16,745 nucleotides of DNA, taken from contig JAURGV010000021.1 in assembly GCA_030833605.1 (NCBI GenBank), positions 1 through 16,745 on the forward strand, in the 5' to 3' direction. Positions 7,952 through 15,011 of the stretch are shown piece after piece. Position 1 is the first letter of the stretch, and the number at the start of each line of letters is the position of its first letter. The notes under the pieces are model-generated. The model searched no databases. It was not told the DNA's origin and saw nothing but the letters and a program-made list of their open reading frames with translations. A program made the translations under genes and the position numbers. This DNA comes from Rhodothermales bacterium (GTDB lineage Bacteria > Bacteroidota > Rhodothermia > Rhodothermales > UBA10348).

Positions 7952-8068
7952 AGGGAGTAGGCAGTTCATTGATATATGACTGCTCCCTCAACTTCGAGAC
8001 TTGAACCTCCTCAGATTGGCAAGGGAGGACGCCCTTACGTCCTCCCTTGTTCTTTCGTCTTTCTCGAA
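7952..8068. other. Nested hairpins between two terminators, possible small RNA or extra terminators
   Basis: Hairpin A pairs AGGGA (7952-7956) and GCAGT (7961-7965) with ACTGC/TCCCT (7979-7987), with a four-base bulge. Hairpin B is a perfect 12-base stem, CAAGGGAGGACG (8020-8031) with 8038-8049, loop CCCTTA, followed by a T-rich stretch that could terminate transcription. TTCGAGA (7993-7999) and TCTCGAA (8062-8068) could close a stem around hairpin B. AAGGGAG occurs in the left arm of both hairpins and CTCCCT in both right arms, so the arms can also pair crosswise. No open reading frame explains the segment. It may be a structured transcript or stacked terminators. Confidence 0.4.
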
Positions 8069-8094
8069 ACTCACCCTCAGTAGGAACAGTGCAT

Positions 8095-8126
8095 AAAAAA
8101 ACCCGCCTACTTAACGTAGACGGGTT
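8095..8126 (-). terminator. Terminator of the tRNA-Arg gene
   Basis: On the - strand, two bases after the tRNA 3' end, AAACCCG (complement of 8120-8126) and CTAC pair with GTAG and CGGGTTT across one mismatch and a five-base loop, followed by a run of seven T. This is a typical Rho-independent terminator placed immediately behind the tRNA. Confidence 0.85.
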
Positions 8127-8128
8127 TG

Positions 8129-8202
8129 TGCGCTCGAGAGGATTCGAACCTCCGACCTTTGGAACCGGAATCCAACACTCTATCCAGCTGAGCTACGAGC
8201 GC
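8129..8202 (-). tRNA. tRNA-Arg (anticodon CCG)
   Basis: The - strand folds into a full cloverleaf. The acceptor stem GCGCTCG/CGAGCGC is 7 bp. The D arm is GCTC/GAGT with loop AGCTGGATA. The anticodon stem TTGGA/TCCAA carries loop TTCCGGT, giving anticodon CCG, which reads CGG (Arg). The T arm is GGAGG/CCTCT with loop TTCGAAT. The discriminator is A at 8129 and CCA is not encoded (ACA follows), so CCA must be added after transcription. It is convergent with the symporter and divergent from the sigma-factor gene. Confidence 0.96.
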
Positions 8203-8211
8203 GTGGGGGCA

Positions 8212-8219
8212 CAAATATA
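8212..8219 (-). promoter_or_regulatory. Bacteroidota-type -7 promoter box for tRNA-Arg
   Basis: The - strand reads TATATTTG, an exact match to the Bacteroidota -7 consensus TAnnTTTG. It ends nine bases before the mature tRNA 5' end (8202), so transcription would begin almost at the tRNA. No good TTTG -33 element is seen at the expected spacing. Confidence 0.5.
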
Positions 8220-8359
8220 GCAACGAATAGGCGAGGTATTCCATCGGAGGACCCCGTCTCTCGCAAAGTTTGTGCAAATGTTGGTCTCTTTTGAGGTCTA
8301 TAAAAAAATGAATTGAGGCAATCCTTTGGTTTGCTTCGGTTCGAGTGCCCCATATTGGT

Positions 8360-9154
8360 ATGACTGATACCGCGCTAATTAAACAATTCATGGTGGATCC
8401 CAGTTCGGGATACGCTTCTTTGCTGGACAAATACACTCCGGTAATCTTGCGCATGATTCGACGCTTTTTGTCGGATCCAGACGAGGTTATGGAGACGTAT
8501 ACGGCGATATGCGAACGCCTCCAGCACAATGATTACCAGGCACTGAGGAGATTTCGCGTAAACAGCGAGTTGACGCCTTGGCTTTCAGTTGTGGTGGCGA
8601 ACGCTTGTCGAGATCGTTTTCGGAAGAATCGGATGACGTCTGTTCCTAATTCGGTCATCTCAAAGCTTTCAGCGTGCGAGAAATTAGTGTTCAAGTACTA
8701 CTACCAAGATCATGTCCCCCAATCTGAAATTCAGGAACTGATTTTCGGAAAGAACGGAAAGTCCTGTTCGAGTGAAGATGTGGCCTCAGCCATCGAACAT
8801 ATAGATGAGTTGCTGTCGGTAAACAAACGATGGCACTTATTGGCCGCTTTAAGAGCCAATCGCCCCATGTTGTCGCTAGACGATCTTACAGAAATGGGGA
8901 TTTCACCTGCGGGATACCTTCCTGCACCCGACCAAATGGGAATCGCGGAAAACGACCGTGTTGGTCAACTGAATAAGGCCATTGGTGATCTCGATCCTGA
9001 AGACCAACTTTTAGTATTGCTGCGTTTCGAACACGGAATGAGGGCCCAGCAAATTGCGAAGGTCATGCAGTTCGAAAACCACAAATACGTTTATACCAGA
9101 CTTCGTACCATTATCAATAAACTACGCCGAGATATTGTGGAAGTATCTGCGTAA
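8360..9154 (+). CDS. Sigma-70 family protein, ECF-like, with an additional sigma4-like segment
   Basis: The 264-residue protein from ATG 8360 resembles an RNA polymerase sigma factor. A GTG at 8345 would add only five residues and is less likely. Residues ~18-91 fit region 2: YASLLDKYTPVILRMIRRFL, then WLSVVVANACRDRFRKNR, which aligns with the WLxxIARNxxxDxxRR signature of ECF sigmas. Residues ~204-264 fit region 4 (LDPEDQLLVLLRFEHGM, QQIAKVM, then RTIINKLRRDI). Between them, ~101-152 looks like another, weaker region 4 (LSACEKLVFKYYY, PQSEIQELIFG, AIEHIDELL). That makes it longer than ordinary ECF factors (~180-200 residues). No anti-sigma gene lies beside it. It is divergent from tRNA-Arg and no terminator is obvious before the next gene. 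The regulon is unknown. Confidence 0.75.
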   Translation: MTDTALIKQFMVDPSSGYASLLDKYTPVILRMIRRFLSDPDEVMETYTAICERLQHNDYQALRRFRVNSELTPWLSVVVANACRDRFRKNRMTSVPNSVISKLSACEKLVFKYYYQDHVPQSEIQELIFGKNGKSCSSEDVASAIEHIDELLSVNKRWHLLAALRANRPMLSLDDLTEMGISPAGYLPAPDQMGIAENDRVGQLNKAIGDLDPEDQLLVLLRFEHGMRAQQIAKVMQFENHKYVYTRLRTIINKLRRDIVEVSA

Positions 9155-9279
9155 CGCGATGCTAGGGCTACCTTACCGTTAGTTGGCCTTTTCAAGGCGA
9201 TTGAATAAAGCCACGTGGGACCCGAATTCAATTCAGGCGTTCTACGGGCAATCACTCAATTTGAAAACAGCGAGGCTCG

Positions 9280-10248
9280 GTGAATTCACTCGATTCCACT
9301 TTTGACTTCGAGTTAGACGGAAGACTCGAAAAAAAGCCAAATAGACCACTTATGATGGGCTTTATAGGCCTATTTGTGGCTTTTATATTATTTCAAGGCA
9401 TCAGTTTGGTGGTGTCGCTGGCGATCATATTTTCGTCTGGGGTCGCGATCTCCGATCTCATTAACAACCAAGCCCAGGTTTTAGCGGATAACGCCGCTTC
9501 GCTTCTCATTGCCAATACGGTTGGGCAGTTTTTTGGTCTTTTAGTCCCCGCCTTACTTCTATCCAGGTTACATACCTCTTCGTGGAAGTCGTATTTGCGC
9601 CTACGAGGAGTGGACTGGAAAGTGCTCATTTTGTCCGTAGTGGCTCTGTTTGCATTGATTCCAGTGGTTCAGTGGTTTGGCGTAGTCAGCGATGGATTGC
9701 CTTGGCCACAATCGATCCGAGACTTTGAAAAAGCTCAAATGGATATGATTGAGCATATTTTAACGAAAGATTTTTCCTTGGTGTTCAGCATTTCTATGCT
9801 AGCCTTGACGCCTGCCATCTGCGAAGAAGTGCTTTTTAGGGGGTATTTCCAACGCCAGGCAGAACGAAGTACGGGCATTGTGTGGGGTATTGTTTTATCG
9901 GGTGTGGTTTTTGGACTGTACCATTTGAGGCTCACGCAGGCGATACCTCTCTCGATGCTTGGTGTGTTCATGGCCTATTTGACATGGCGAACAAATAGTA
10001 TTTTGCCTGCCATGTTGGTCCATTTAGCGAACAACTCGTTTGCGGCTATTCTTGGTAAAGTTGCTTCAGCAGAAGGCGCAGCGTTCGACCTAGAGACTTT
10101 TGAAATGCCGCTCTACGTTGTAATTCCTGCTACTATTATCCTTGTCGCGGTTTTGTTTATCTTACATCGTCAGTTTACTGTAGACAGCGCCCTAAAAGGC
10201 AGCCCCGTCTCTTCTGAAACCGAATACGATGAAAGCAAAAACATTTGA
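9280..10248 (+). CDS. CPBP (Abi/CAAX-like) intramembrane metalloprotease
   Basis: A 322-residue polytopic membrane protein with the three CPBP signatures in order: EEVLFR (Glu182, Glu183, Arg187), FGLYH (Phe211 to His215) and HLANN (His248 to Asn252). These Glu, His and Asn residues form the intramembrane catalytic/metal site in the Rce1/CPBP family. About eight hydrophobic segments are visible, the first at residues ~27-52. The start is GTG 9280 with GAGG at 9272-9275; an ATG at 9352 would remove the polar N-terminus but keep every membrane segment. It overlaps the DUF2007 gene by 20 bases, and the order CPBP, DUF2007, cdsA recurs in Bacteroidota as I recall. The substrate is not known; roles in peptide processing or membrane protein turnover are possible. 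Confidence 0.87.
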   Translation: MNSLDSTFDFELDGRLEKKPNRPLMMGFIGLFVAFILFQGISLVVSLAIIFSSGVAISDLINNQAQVLADNAASLLIANTVGQFFGLLVPALLLSRLHTSSWKSYLRLRGVDWKVLILSVVALFALIPVVQWFGVVSDGLPWPQSIRDFEKAQMDMIEHILTKDFSLVFSISMLALTPAICEEVLFRGYFQRQAERSTGIVWGIVLSGVVFGLYHLRLTQAIPLSMLGVFMAYLTWRTNSILPAMLVHLANNSFAAILGKVASAEGAAFDLETFEMPLYVVIPATIILVAVLFILHRQFTVDSALKGSPVSSETEYDESKNI

Positions 10249-10534
10249 AGGTTGGGTATCCGTTTTTGAGAGCGGAACGGATTACGAGATCGATATTGTT
10301 CGTAGTAAGTTGGAAGACGCAGGAATTCCAACAGTAATCATGACGAAGAAGGATAGTGCATTCAAGTTAACGGTTGGTGCCCTCTCCAGAGTTTATATTA
10401 TGGTAGCGCCGGAATCAGCATCCGCAGCCATCTCATTGTTATCAGAGGCACAGCTTTCTCTTGCGGATTTGACCGAAGCCGCGTTGGCAGCAGATCCTGA
10501 ACATGTAGATCCACCGGGATCATCGAAAAAGTGA
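10229..10534 (+). CDS. DUF2007 domain protein (putative signal-transducing protein)
   Basis: A 101-residue soluble protein. The core (residues ~8-72) reads WVSVFESGTDYEIDIVRSKL then EDAGIPTVIM, followed by VYIMVAPESASAAISLL, which is the DUF2007 pattern: a ferredoxin-like fold with an aromatic first strand, a helix that counts as one domain repeat, and a final helix over which residues are varied. The family is annotated as putative signal transducing, without proven ligand or partner. The last ~20 residues are acidic and Pro/Ser-rich and likely disordered. ATG 10229 lies inside the end of the CPBP protease gene (20-base overlap), so the two are probably co-translated. The cdsA gene follows after a 41-base gap. 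Confidence 0.8.
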   Translation: MKAKTFEGWVSVFESGTDYEIDIVRSKLEDAGIPTVIMTKKDSAFKLTVGALSRVYIMVAPESASAAISLLSEAQLSLADLTEAALAADPEHVDPPGSSKK

Positions 10535-10575
10535 AGTCCTCTTAGTTTAAGTATTTAGCGTTTTAAAGGTATTAA

Positions 10576-11394
10576 ATGACCCAAGGATTGGAGAGGATTG
10601 CTACAGCCGCCGTTGGAATCCCTATTGTATTAGGCCTTTTGTGGCTCGGAGGCTGGTATTTTTTCGGTTTTATCGTTGTAATTGCGCTTGTTGCTCAGTT
10701 TGAAATGATAAAGTTGTTGCAGCACGCCAAATGGCCGATCAGTACGGTATGGACGATGCTGATGGGTGTGGTCATACTCTTAAGGCCGTTCGTAAGTCAT
10801 TTGGAGGCAATAGGTACCGCGACTTTACTTCTTTTCGCTTTTTCTAGGCTTCGAACTGGCCCCGATCGTATAGCAGAACGCGTTTCAGGAGCCTTGCTAG
10901 CCAGTTTTTATCCCGTTTGGTTACTGAGCTTTCTCGTAGATATTCAGTGGGAAGCGTATGAGAATCTAGGTCAACCGGGCGCATTTTGGCTCACTCTTAT
11001 GCTTCTCGCGTTAATATGGGCCACCGATTCGGGCGCCTATTATACCGGGAAAACATGGGGTAAACATAAATTTGCACCGTCGATATCTCCCAATAAAACA
11101 TGGGAAGGGACCGTCGGTGGAGTACTGTTTGCCTTAATTGTCGCCGTTATTTTCAAACATTCAGTCCTAACCGACCTGACCTGGGTAGATGCAGGCGTAT
11201 TGGCACTGCTTGGGGGCGTTTGGGGCCAGTTGGGGGATCTATTGGAGAGCGCTTTCAAAAGAAATGCTGGCGTAAAAGATTCAGGTAGCCTTCTTCCGGG
11301 TCATGGTGGCATGTTGGATCGGTTTGACTCCCTCATATTTACCGCACCGGCTTACTACCTTTATCTACATCATGCGACCGGCATACTGGGTTGA
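10576..11394 (+). CDS. cdsA: Phosphatidate cytidylyltransferase
   Basis: The 272-residue inner-membrane enzyme makes CDP-diacylglycerol from phosphatidic acid and CTP, the branch point for phosphatidylglycerol and phosphatidylethanolamine synthesis. The family signature is complete near the C-terminus (residues ~225-251): SAFKR, four residues, KDSG, then LPGHGGMLDRFD, including the acidic residues that bind metal and CTP. Upstream motifs DSGAYYTGKTWGKHK and SPNKTWEG (~171-178) also match. Several hydrophobic segments cover the N-terminal two thirds. Length is normal for bacterial CdsA. It sits behind the CPBP and DUF2007 genes and before an 85-base gap. The phosphatidylserine decarboxylase gene that often follows cdsA in related genomes is not present here. 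Confidence 0.95.
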   Translation: MTQGLERIATAAVGIPIVLGLLWLGGWYFFGFIVVIALVAQFEMIKLLQHAKWPISTVWTMLMGVVILLRPFVSHLEAIGTATLLLFAFSRLRTGPDRIAERVSGALLASFYPVWLLSFLVDIQWEAYENLGQPGAFWLTLMLLALIWATDSGAYYTGKTWGKHKFAPSISPNKTWEGTVGGVLFALIVAVIFKHSVLTDLTWVDAGVLALLGGVWGQLGDLLESAFKRNAGVKDSGSLLPGHGGMLDRFDSLIFTAPAYYLYLHHATGILG

Positions 11395-11479
11395 TATGAC
11401 TCGGTGGATAAATTGTGCAGGAACGAGAGGCGGTTTCCAACGGTATAGGTGCTAATATGGAGCAAAATACCGCGATATA

Positions 11480-11683
11480 ATGGGTTTATTTATCCCCAAC
11501 AGGAAGGTCCGCAATAAGCGATTTGATTACGAACCTCGTTTTTACGATCCCAAAAAAGAAGAGCGTCTCCGGCAACGAATGCGTGTTAAACGCATCACCG
11601 GAAAGCGCCGAAATACGTCTGGGATTATCTATTTTGCTATTCTTTTCGCCATTGTGATTTACGTTTATTTGAATTTGGGTTAA
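11480..11683 (+). CDS. Small conserved membrane protein upstream of mutL
   Basis: A 67-residue protein. It has a basic N-terminal half containing FDYEPRFYDPKKEE (residues 15-28) and RQRMRVKRITGKRR, then one C-terminal hydrophobic segment (~48-65), giving a tail-anchored layout with the charged part probably in the cytoplasm. Short proteins with the F-Y-P-R-(F/Y)-Y-D-P-x-K-E pattern are common in Bacteroidota and related phyla; some have been labelled riboflavin synthase subunit beta, which the sequence does not support. It lies 26 bases before mutL and 85 after cdsA. A weak imperfect hairpin (CGGTA 11441-11445 with TACCG 11468-11472) precedes the ATG. The function is unknown; the conserved motif and tight spacing make a real gene likely. 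Confidence 0.75.
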   Translation: MGLFIPNRKVRNKRFDYEPRFYDPKKEERLRQRMRVKRITGKRRNTSGIIYFAILFAIVIYVYLNLG

Positions 11684-11709
11684 GTAGGATCGAAGCAAAC
11701 CAACATACA

Positions 11710-13542
11710 GTGATTGAAGAAGAGGTAGGAGATATCATTCAGGTGATGCCCATCTCCCTGGCAAATAAAATTGCTGCGGGAGAAGTTGTGGGCCGACCTG
11801 CTTCTGTCGTGAAGGAGTTGGTTGAAAATGCGCTGGATGCCGGAGCGGATGAAATTGAAATCTACTTGATCGATGCAGGGAGTTCATTGATCCAAGTCAC
11901 CGATAACGGGTGCGGGATGACCGCGCGTGACGCGAAATTGTGTTTTACGCGTCACGCGACCAGTAAAATTCGTTCGGCAGAAGACCTCGATAACATTCAT
12001 ACGTTGGGTTTTCGAGGGGAAGCATTGGCTTCTATTGCAGCGGTTTCCCAGTTGGAATTGCTCACGGGGCAAGATTTTTCTCAACCGTCGTTCAGTTTGC
12101 GTTTGGATGGGGGAGACGTTATTGAAGAAGGAAGAGATGCCCCCAGAAAAGGGACCTCTATAGCCGTTCGGAATCTGTTTTATAACGTCCCAGCAAGGCG
12201 GAATTTCTTAAAAAGACCTCAAACCGAGCTCAAGCACACGCTTGATATGGTGGAGGTGCTTGCGCTTTCTCACCCCAACGTTGGCTTTAAAGTTCAGCAC
12301 GACAAGAACGTGTTGGTTGATGTTCTCTTGGACGGCAAAACGAATGCCGACGGAGATCGCTGGAAGGCGCTCAAGGACAGAGTGATTGCGCTGACCTCGA
12401 CGCCTGCAAAAACCAAATTTATTGAGGTCGATGAGTCGACCAGTTATCTGTCGGTAAAAGGATTGTTAGGTTTCCCCGAGCAAGCAAAAAGGACTCGGGG
12501 ACAACAGTATTTGTTTGTAAACGGTCGTTCCGTAAAGCAGCGCTACATCGAACACGCGGTGCATTCGGCTTACGAATACCTGTTACCGGAAGGGTCTTTT
12601 CCATTTTTTATTTTATTTCTGGATATCGATACCCGTCACGTAGACGTAAATGTTCACCCGACCAAGTCTGAAGTCAAATTTGACGATGAACGCGGGGTGT
12701 ACGGCATGTTGCGCGCCGTTGTACGGCGCGCACTAGGCATGGCCCTGCAAACTCCAGATAGCGCTCAGGCGACACCGTTAAGGGGAATAAATTTAGGATT
12801 TGATCTCCCGTCTTCGGCGAATGGCCCAAAGACTGCCACCTATTCCCCGACGTATTCTTCTGAGCCACGTGCCCAGTGGGGCTCAGAAGCCACCAGAGAG
12901 CTGCTCAAAGGCGCGGTAACAGTCGCTTCACAGCATACCGAGATGAAGGCGGGAAGAGCCGGCGGCATTGGGGAGGAAGGATTGTTATGGCAACTCCACG
13001 ACACCTATATCTTGACTCAAATTCGGTCAGGATTAGTGGTTATTGATCAGCAAGCGGCCCATGAGCGGATTCTATACGAACAGGCAGCCGCCTGTTTACA
13101 AGAAGGGTTTGGGCTTAGCCAGCAGCTACTCTTCCCGCGTAAATTGGAATTATCTGCGGCCGATCATGTGTTATTGGAAGCACTTATCCCAGATTTGAAT
13201 CGTTTGGGCTTTGACTTGGATTTAGTGGGGGCCAAGAGCGTCACCATTAAAGGGGTACCTGCGGATATCGCTACCGGTGACGAAGGGGGCGTCTTGGATG
13301 AAATTATTGATCAATACCGATTGTTTGAACGTATTGAACAGCTATCTGGTCGAGAAAACCTGGCCCGTTCCATCGCAAAACGAGGAGCAGTTAAAGCCGG
13401 TAACAAAATGAGCCCCAAAGAGATGCGTGCTCTCATTGATCAATTGTTTGAATGTCAATTACCTTATGCTGGCCCCGATGGACGTCCGACCATGATCACC
13501 GTATCCGGCGAAGAACTGCGCGAACGGTTTGATAAACGATAA
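11710..13542 (+). CDS. mutL: DNA mismatch repair protein MutL
   Basis: A 610-residue mismatch-repair ATPase that links MutS to strand incision. The N-terminal GHKL ATPase is complete: IAAGEVVGRPASVVKELVEN with Glu36 as catalytic base and Asn40 for magnesium, DNGCGM, GFRGEALASI, and VDVNVHPTKSEVKF near 316. A low-complexity linker covers about 350-415, followed by the C-terminal dimerisation domain. GTG 11710 is preferred over ATG 11746 because MutL proteins usually have a few residues before the PxxLANKIAAGE segment. The endonuclease motifs look altered: DQQAAHERILYE at 446-457 has Gln for His, the ACR motif reads AKR (556-558), and the CPHGRP motif reads GPDGRP. This suggests loss of the metal site. 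tilS follows after 17 bases. Confidence 0.96.
   Translation: MIEEEVGDIIQVMPISLANKIAAGEVVGRPASVVKELVENALDAGADEIEIYLIDAGSSLIQVTDNGCGMTARDAKLCFTRHATSKIRSAEDLDNIHTLGFRGEALASIAAVSQLELLTGQDFSQPSFSLRLDGGDVIEEGRDAPRKGTSIAVRNLFYNVPARRNFLKRPQTELKHTLDMVEVLALSHPNVGFKVQHDKNVLVDVLLDGKTNADGDRWKALKDRVIALTSTPAKTKFIEVDESTSYLSVKGLLGFPEQAKRTRGQQYLFVNGRSVKQRYIEHAVHSAYEYLLPEGSFPFFILFLDIDTRHVDVNVHPTKSEVKFDDERGVYGMLRAVVRRALGMALQTPDSAQATPLRGINLGFDLPSSANGPKTATYSPTYSSEPRAQWGSEATRELLKGAVTVASQHTEMKAGRAGGIGEEGLLWQLHDTYILTQIRSGLVVIDQQAAHERILYEQAAACLQEGFGLSQQLLFPRKLELSAADHVLLEALIPDLNRLGFDLDLVGAKSVTIKGVPADIATGDEGGVLDEIIDQYRLFERIEQLSGRENLARSIAKRGAVKAGNKMSPKEMRALIDQLFECQLPYAGPDGRPTMITVSGEELRERFDKR
12710..12732 (+). repeat. Perfect GC-rich hairpin inside mutL
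   Basis: TGCGCGCCGT (12710-12719) and its exact complement (12723-12732) flank a three-base loop, a 10-bp stem of which eight pairs are G-C. It lies inside the coding region around residues 334-341 (LRAVVRRA), close to the ATPase/linker boundary. It may be incidental. Confidence 0.5.
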
Positions 13543-13546
13543 GCCC

Positions 13547-13551
13547 GGAGG
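13547..13551 (+). promoter_or_regulatory. Shine-Dalgarno of tilS
   Basis: GGAGG lies eight bases before ATG 13560, between the mutL stop and the tilS start. It is one of the best ribosome-binding sites in the window and supports the ATG chosen for tilS. Confidence 0.6.
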
Positions 13552-13559
13552 CTTGTCTT

Positions 13560-14939
13560 ATGGCGAAAAAAGCGCATGGAATACTTTCGGTAGACTCACT
13601 CGGTGGATTGAAGGCTAAAAAGGGCGTACTGGTCGCCATTAGTGGTGGTTTGGACTCCGTTGTTTTGGCACATTGGCTACATGCGGCCGGAATAACCATT
13701 GAACTAGCGCACGTTAATTATGGGTTACGGGGAAAGGAATCAGACTTAGATGAGCAACTGGTTCGGGATTTGAGCCAAGCCCTTGGTGTTCCGGTGTGGG
13801 TTCTGGATGCGCGGAACGTTCAGAAACCGAGTGGATCGATTCAGCCTTGGGCGAGAAAACTGCGGTATGAGTGGTTTATTACGTGCTGTACATCGAGAAC
13901 GATGGATACCGTCGTCACAGCGCATCATGCGGATGACCAACTGGAAACCATGCTGCTGAACCTGTTACGCGGAGGCGAATTAGCAGGGTTATCTGGGATG
14001 CAGTCTTCCCGAGTACTCGACGTTAATGTGTCGCTCGTACGGCCACTGCTTGGGGTAACGAAGTCAAGGTTGAAGCGCTACGCTGTCCAACATGGATTGA
14101 AATGGCGCGAAGATGCTTCAAATTCCAATAAACGATACCTCCGAAATGGAATTCGGGCAGAGCTAGAAGCGCTTGACGAGCAAACGTATGCATCGTTTTT
14201 GGAGGCCGGTCAACAGCTATCACGTCATATTTCTGATGTGAGGACCGCCATTTTAAGGACGCTACAGCAGGCAACGGATGGTCGCATTGAACTGAGTTTG
14301 ACCGAGTGGGAGGATATACCAGACGTGTTCCAAGGTCTTGTGCTGCTTGATATTATGGGATATTTGGACCCTCACGCCCCAAGACGAGCCAGTTCCATCC
14401 ATAGACTAAAGCGTTTATTACATGGACCGGTAGGGAAAAGGGCCCAGCTGGGTCGCATCCATGTTTGGAAGGAAAGAAGCGGGCTTGTTTTTGTAACGGA
14501 CGCCTTGGCCTCGACCAAACAATTAAGCACGAAGCCGATGGCCGCTGGTGAAGTGTTTTGGGAGCTTCAGGCCGACCTTAAATCGGATGCCGAAATGCCG
14601 TTTACCTTTGAAAAGCGACGTGTTGAGGAGGTTTCAGTGCTTAGCAATTCGTCCGATCAAGCGGCGTTGGATCTGGGAAAAATCACCTTTCCACTTCGGA
14701 TTCGCAGGTGGCGTCCGGGCGATGCGTTTAGGCCTTTAGGAGTCGACGGAAGTCAAAAGGTCAAAAAATTTCTGACGCAAAGGAAAATGGCGTCCCATCA
14801 GAGGGGCGATGTTATGGTAATGGAGTCAAACGATACCATCGTGTGGGTGGTTGGGCACCAAATTGATCATCGTTTTCGGGTGACCGATGGTACGCGTGAA
14901 GTGCTTTTCATCACATGGCATTCAAATTCAGTGGAATAA
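13560..14939 (+). CDS. tilS: tRNA(Ile)-lysidine synthase
   Basis: The 459-residue cytosolic enzyme attaches lysine to C34 of tRNA-Ile2 (CAU), switching its decoding from AUG to AUA. The N-type ATP pyrophosphatase domain comes first: the P-loop SGGLDS at residues 28-33, AHVNYGLRGKESD, then TAHHADDQLETMLLNLLRGG, the classical TilS signature. The middle (~215-320) matches the helical TilS substrate-binding domain only loosely. The C-terminal TilS_C domain (~375-459) is clear: RRWRPGDAFRPLG, KKFLTQRKM, IVWVVGHQIDHRFRVT. Length is normal for the full-length class. A good GGAGG site precedes the ATG. It sits between mutL and hpt; tilS next to hpt is a widespread bacterial order. Confidence 0.95.
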   Translation: MAKKAHGILSVDSLGGLKAKKGVLVAISGGLDSVVLAHWLHAAGITIELAHVNYGLRGKESDLDEQLVRDLSQALGVPVWVLDARNVQKPSGSIQPWARKLRYEWFITCCTSRTMDTVVTAHHADDQLETMLLNLLRGGELAGLSGMQSSRVLDVNVSLVRPLLGVTKSRLKRYAVQHGLKWREDASNSNKRYLRNGIRAELEALDEQTYASFLEAGQQLSRHISDVRTAILRTLQQATDGRIELSLTEWEDIPDVFQGLVLLDIMGYLDPHAPRRASSIHRLKRLLHGPVGKRAQLGRIHVWKERSGLVFVTDALASTKQLSTKPMAAGEVFWELQADLKSDAEMPFTFEKRRVEEVSVLSNSSDQAALDLGKITFPLRIRRWRPGDAFRPLGVDGSQKVKKFLTQRKMASHQRGDVMVMESNDTIVWVVGHQIDHRFRVTDGTREVLFITWHSNSVE

Positions 14940-15011
14940 AACGAGGAGAAGTAATAACGATCTCCTATTTTGCAGTGCGCCCCATCCTCATTAAGTAGAC
15001 CATTTGACCCA

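Noticed and set aside
8107..8529. Antisense frame of 140 residues crossing the tRNA gene
   Set aside because: Its end is translated tRNA sequence (ALVAQLDRVLDSGSKGRRFESSRAHK is the familiar artefact class), and it overlaps the sigma-factor start.
11441..11472. Imperfect hairpin before the small mutL-adjacent gene as a riboswitch or terminator
   Set aside because: Only 5 and 4 bp of pairing separated by unmatched bases, no T-run, and no resemblance to a known riboswitch.
14944..14970. Terminator or promoter between tilS and hpt
   Set aside because: The stem is only 6 bp with an 11-base loop and a short T-run; the nearby CTATTTTG is one base short of the -7 consensus and lacks a partner element.
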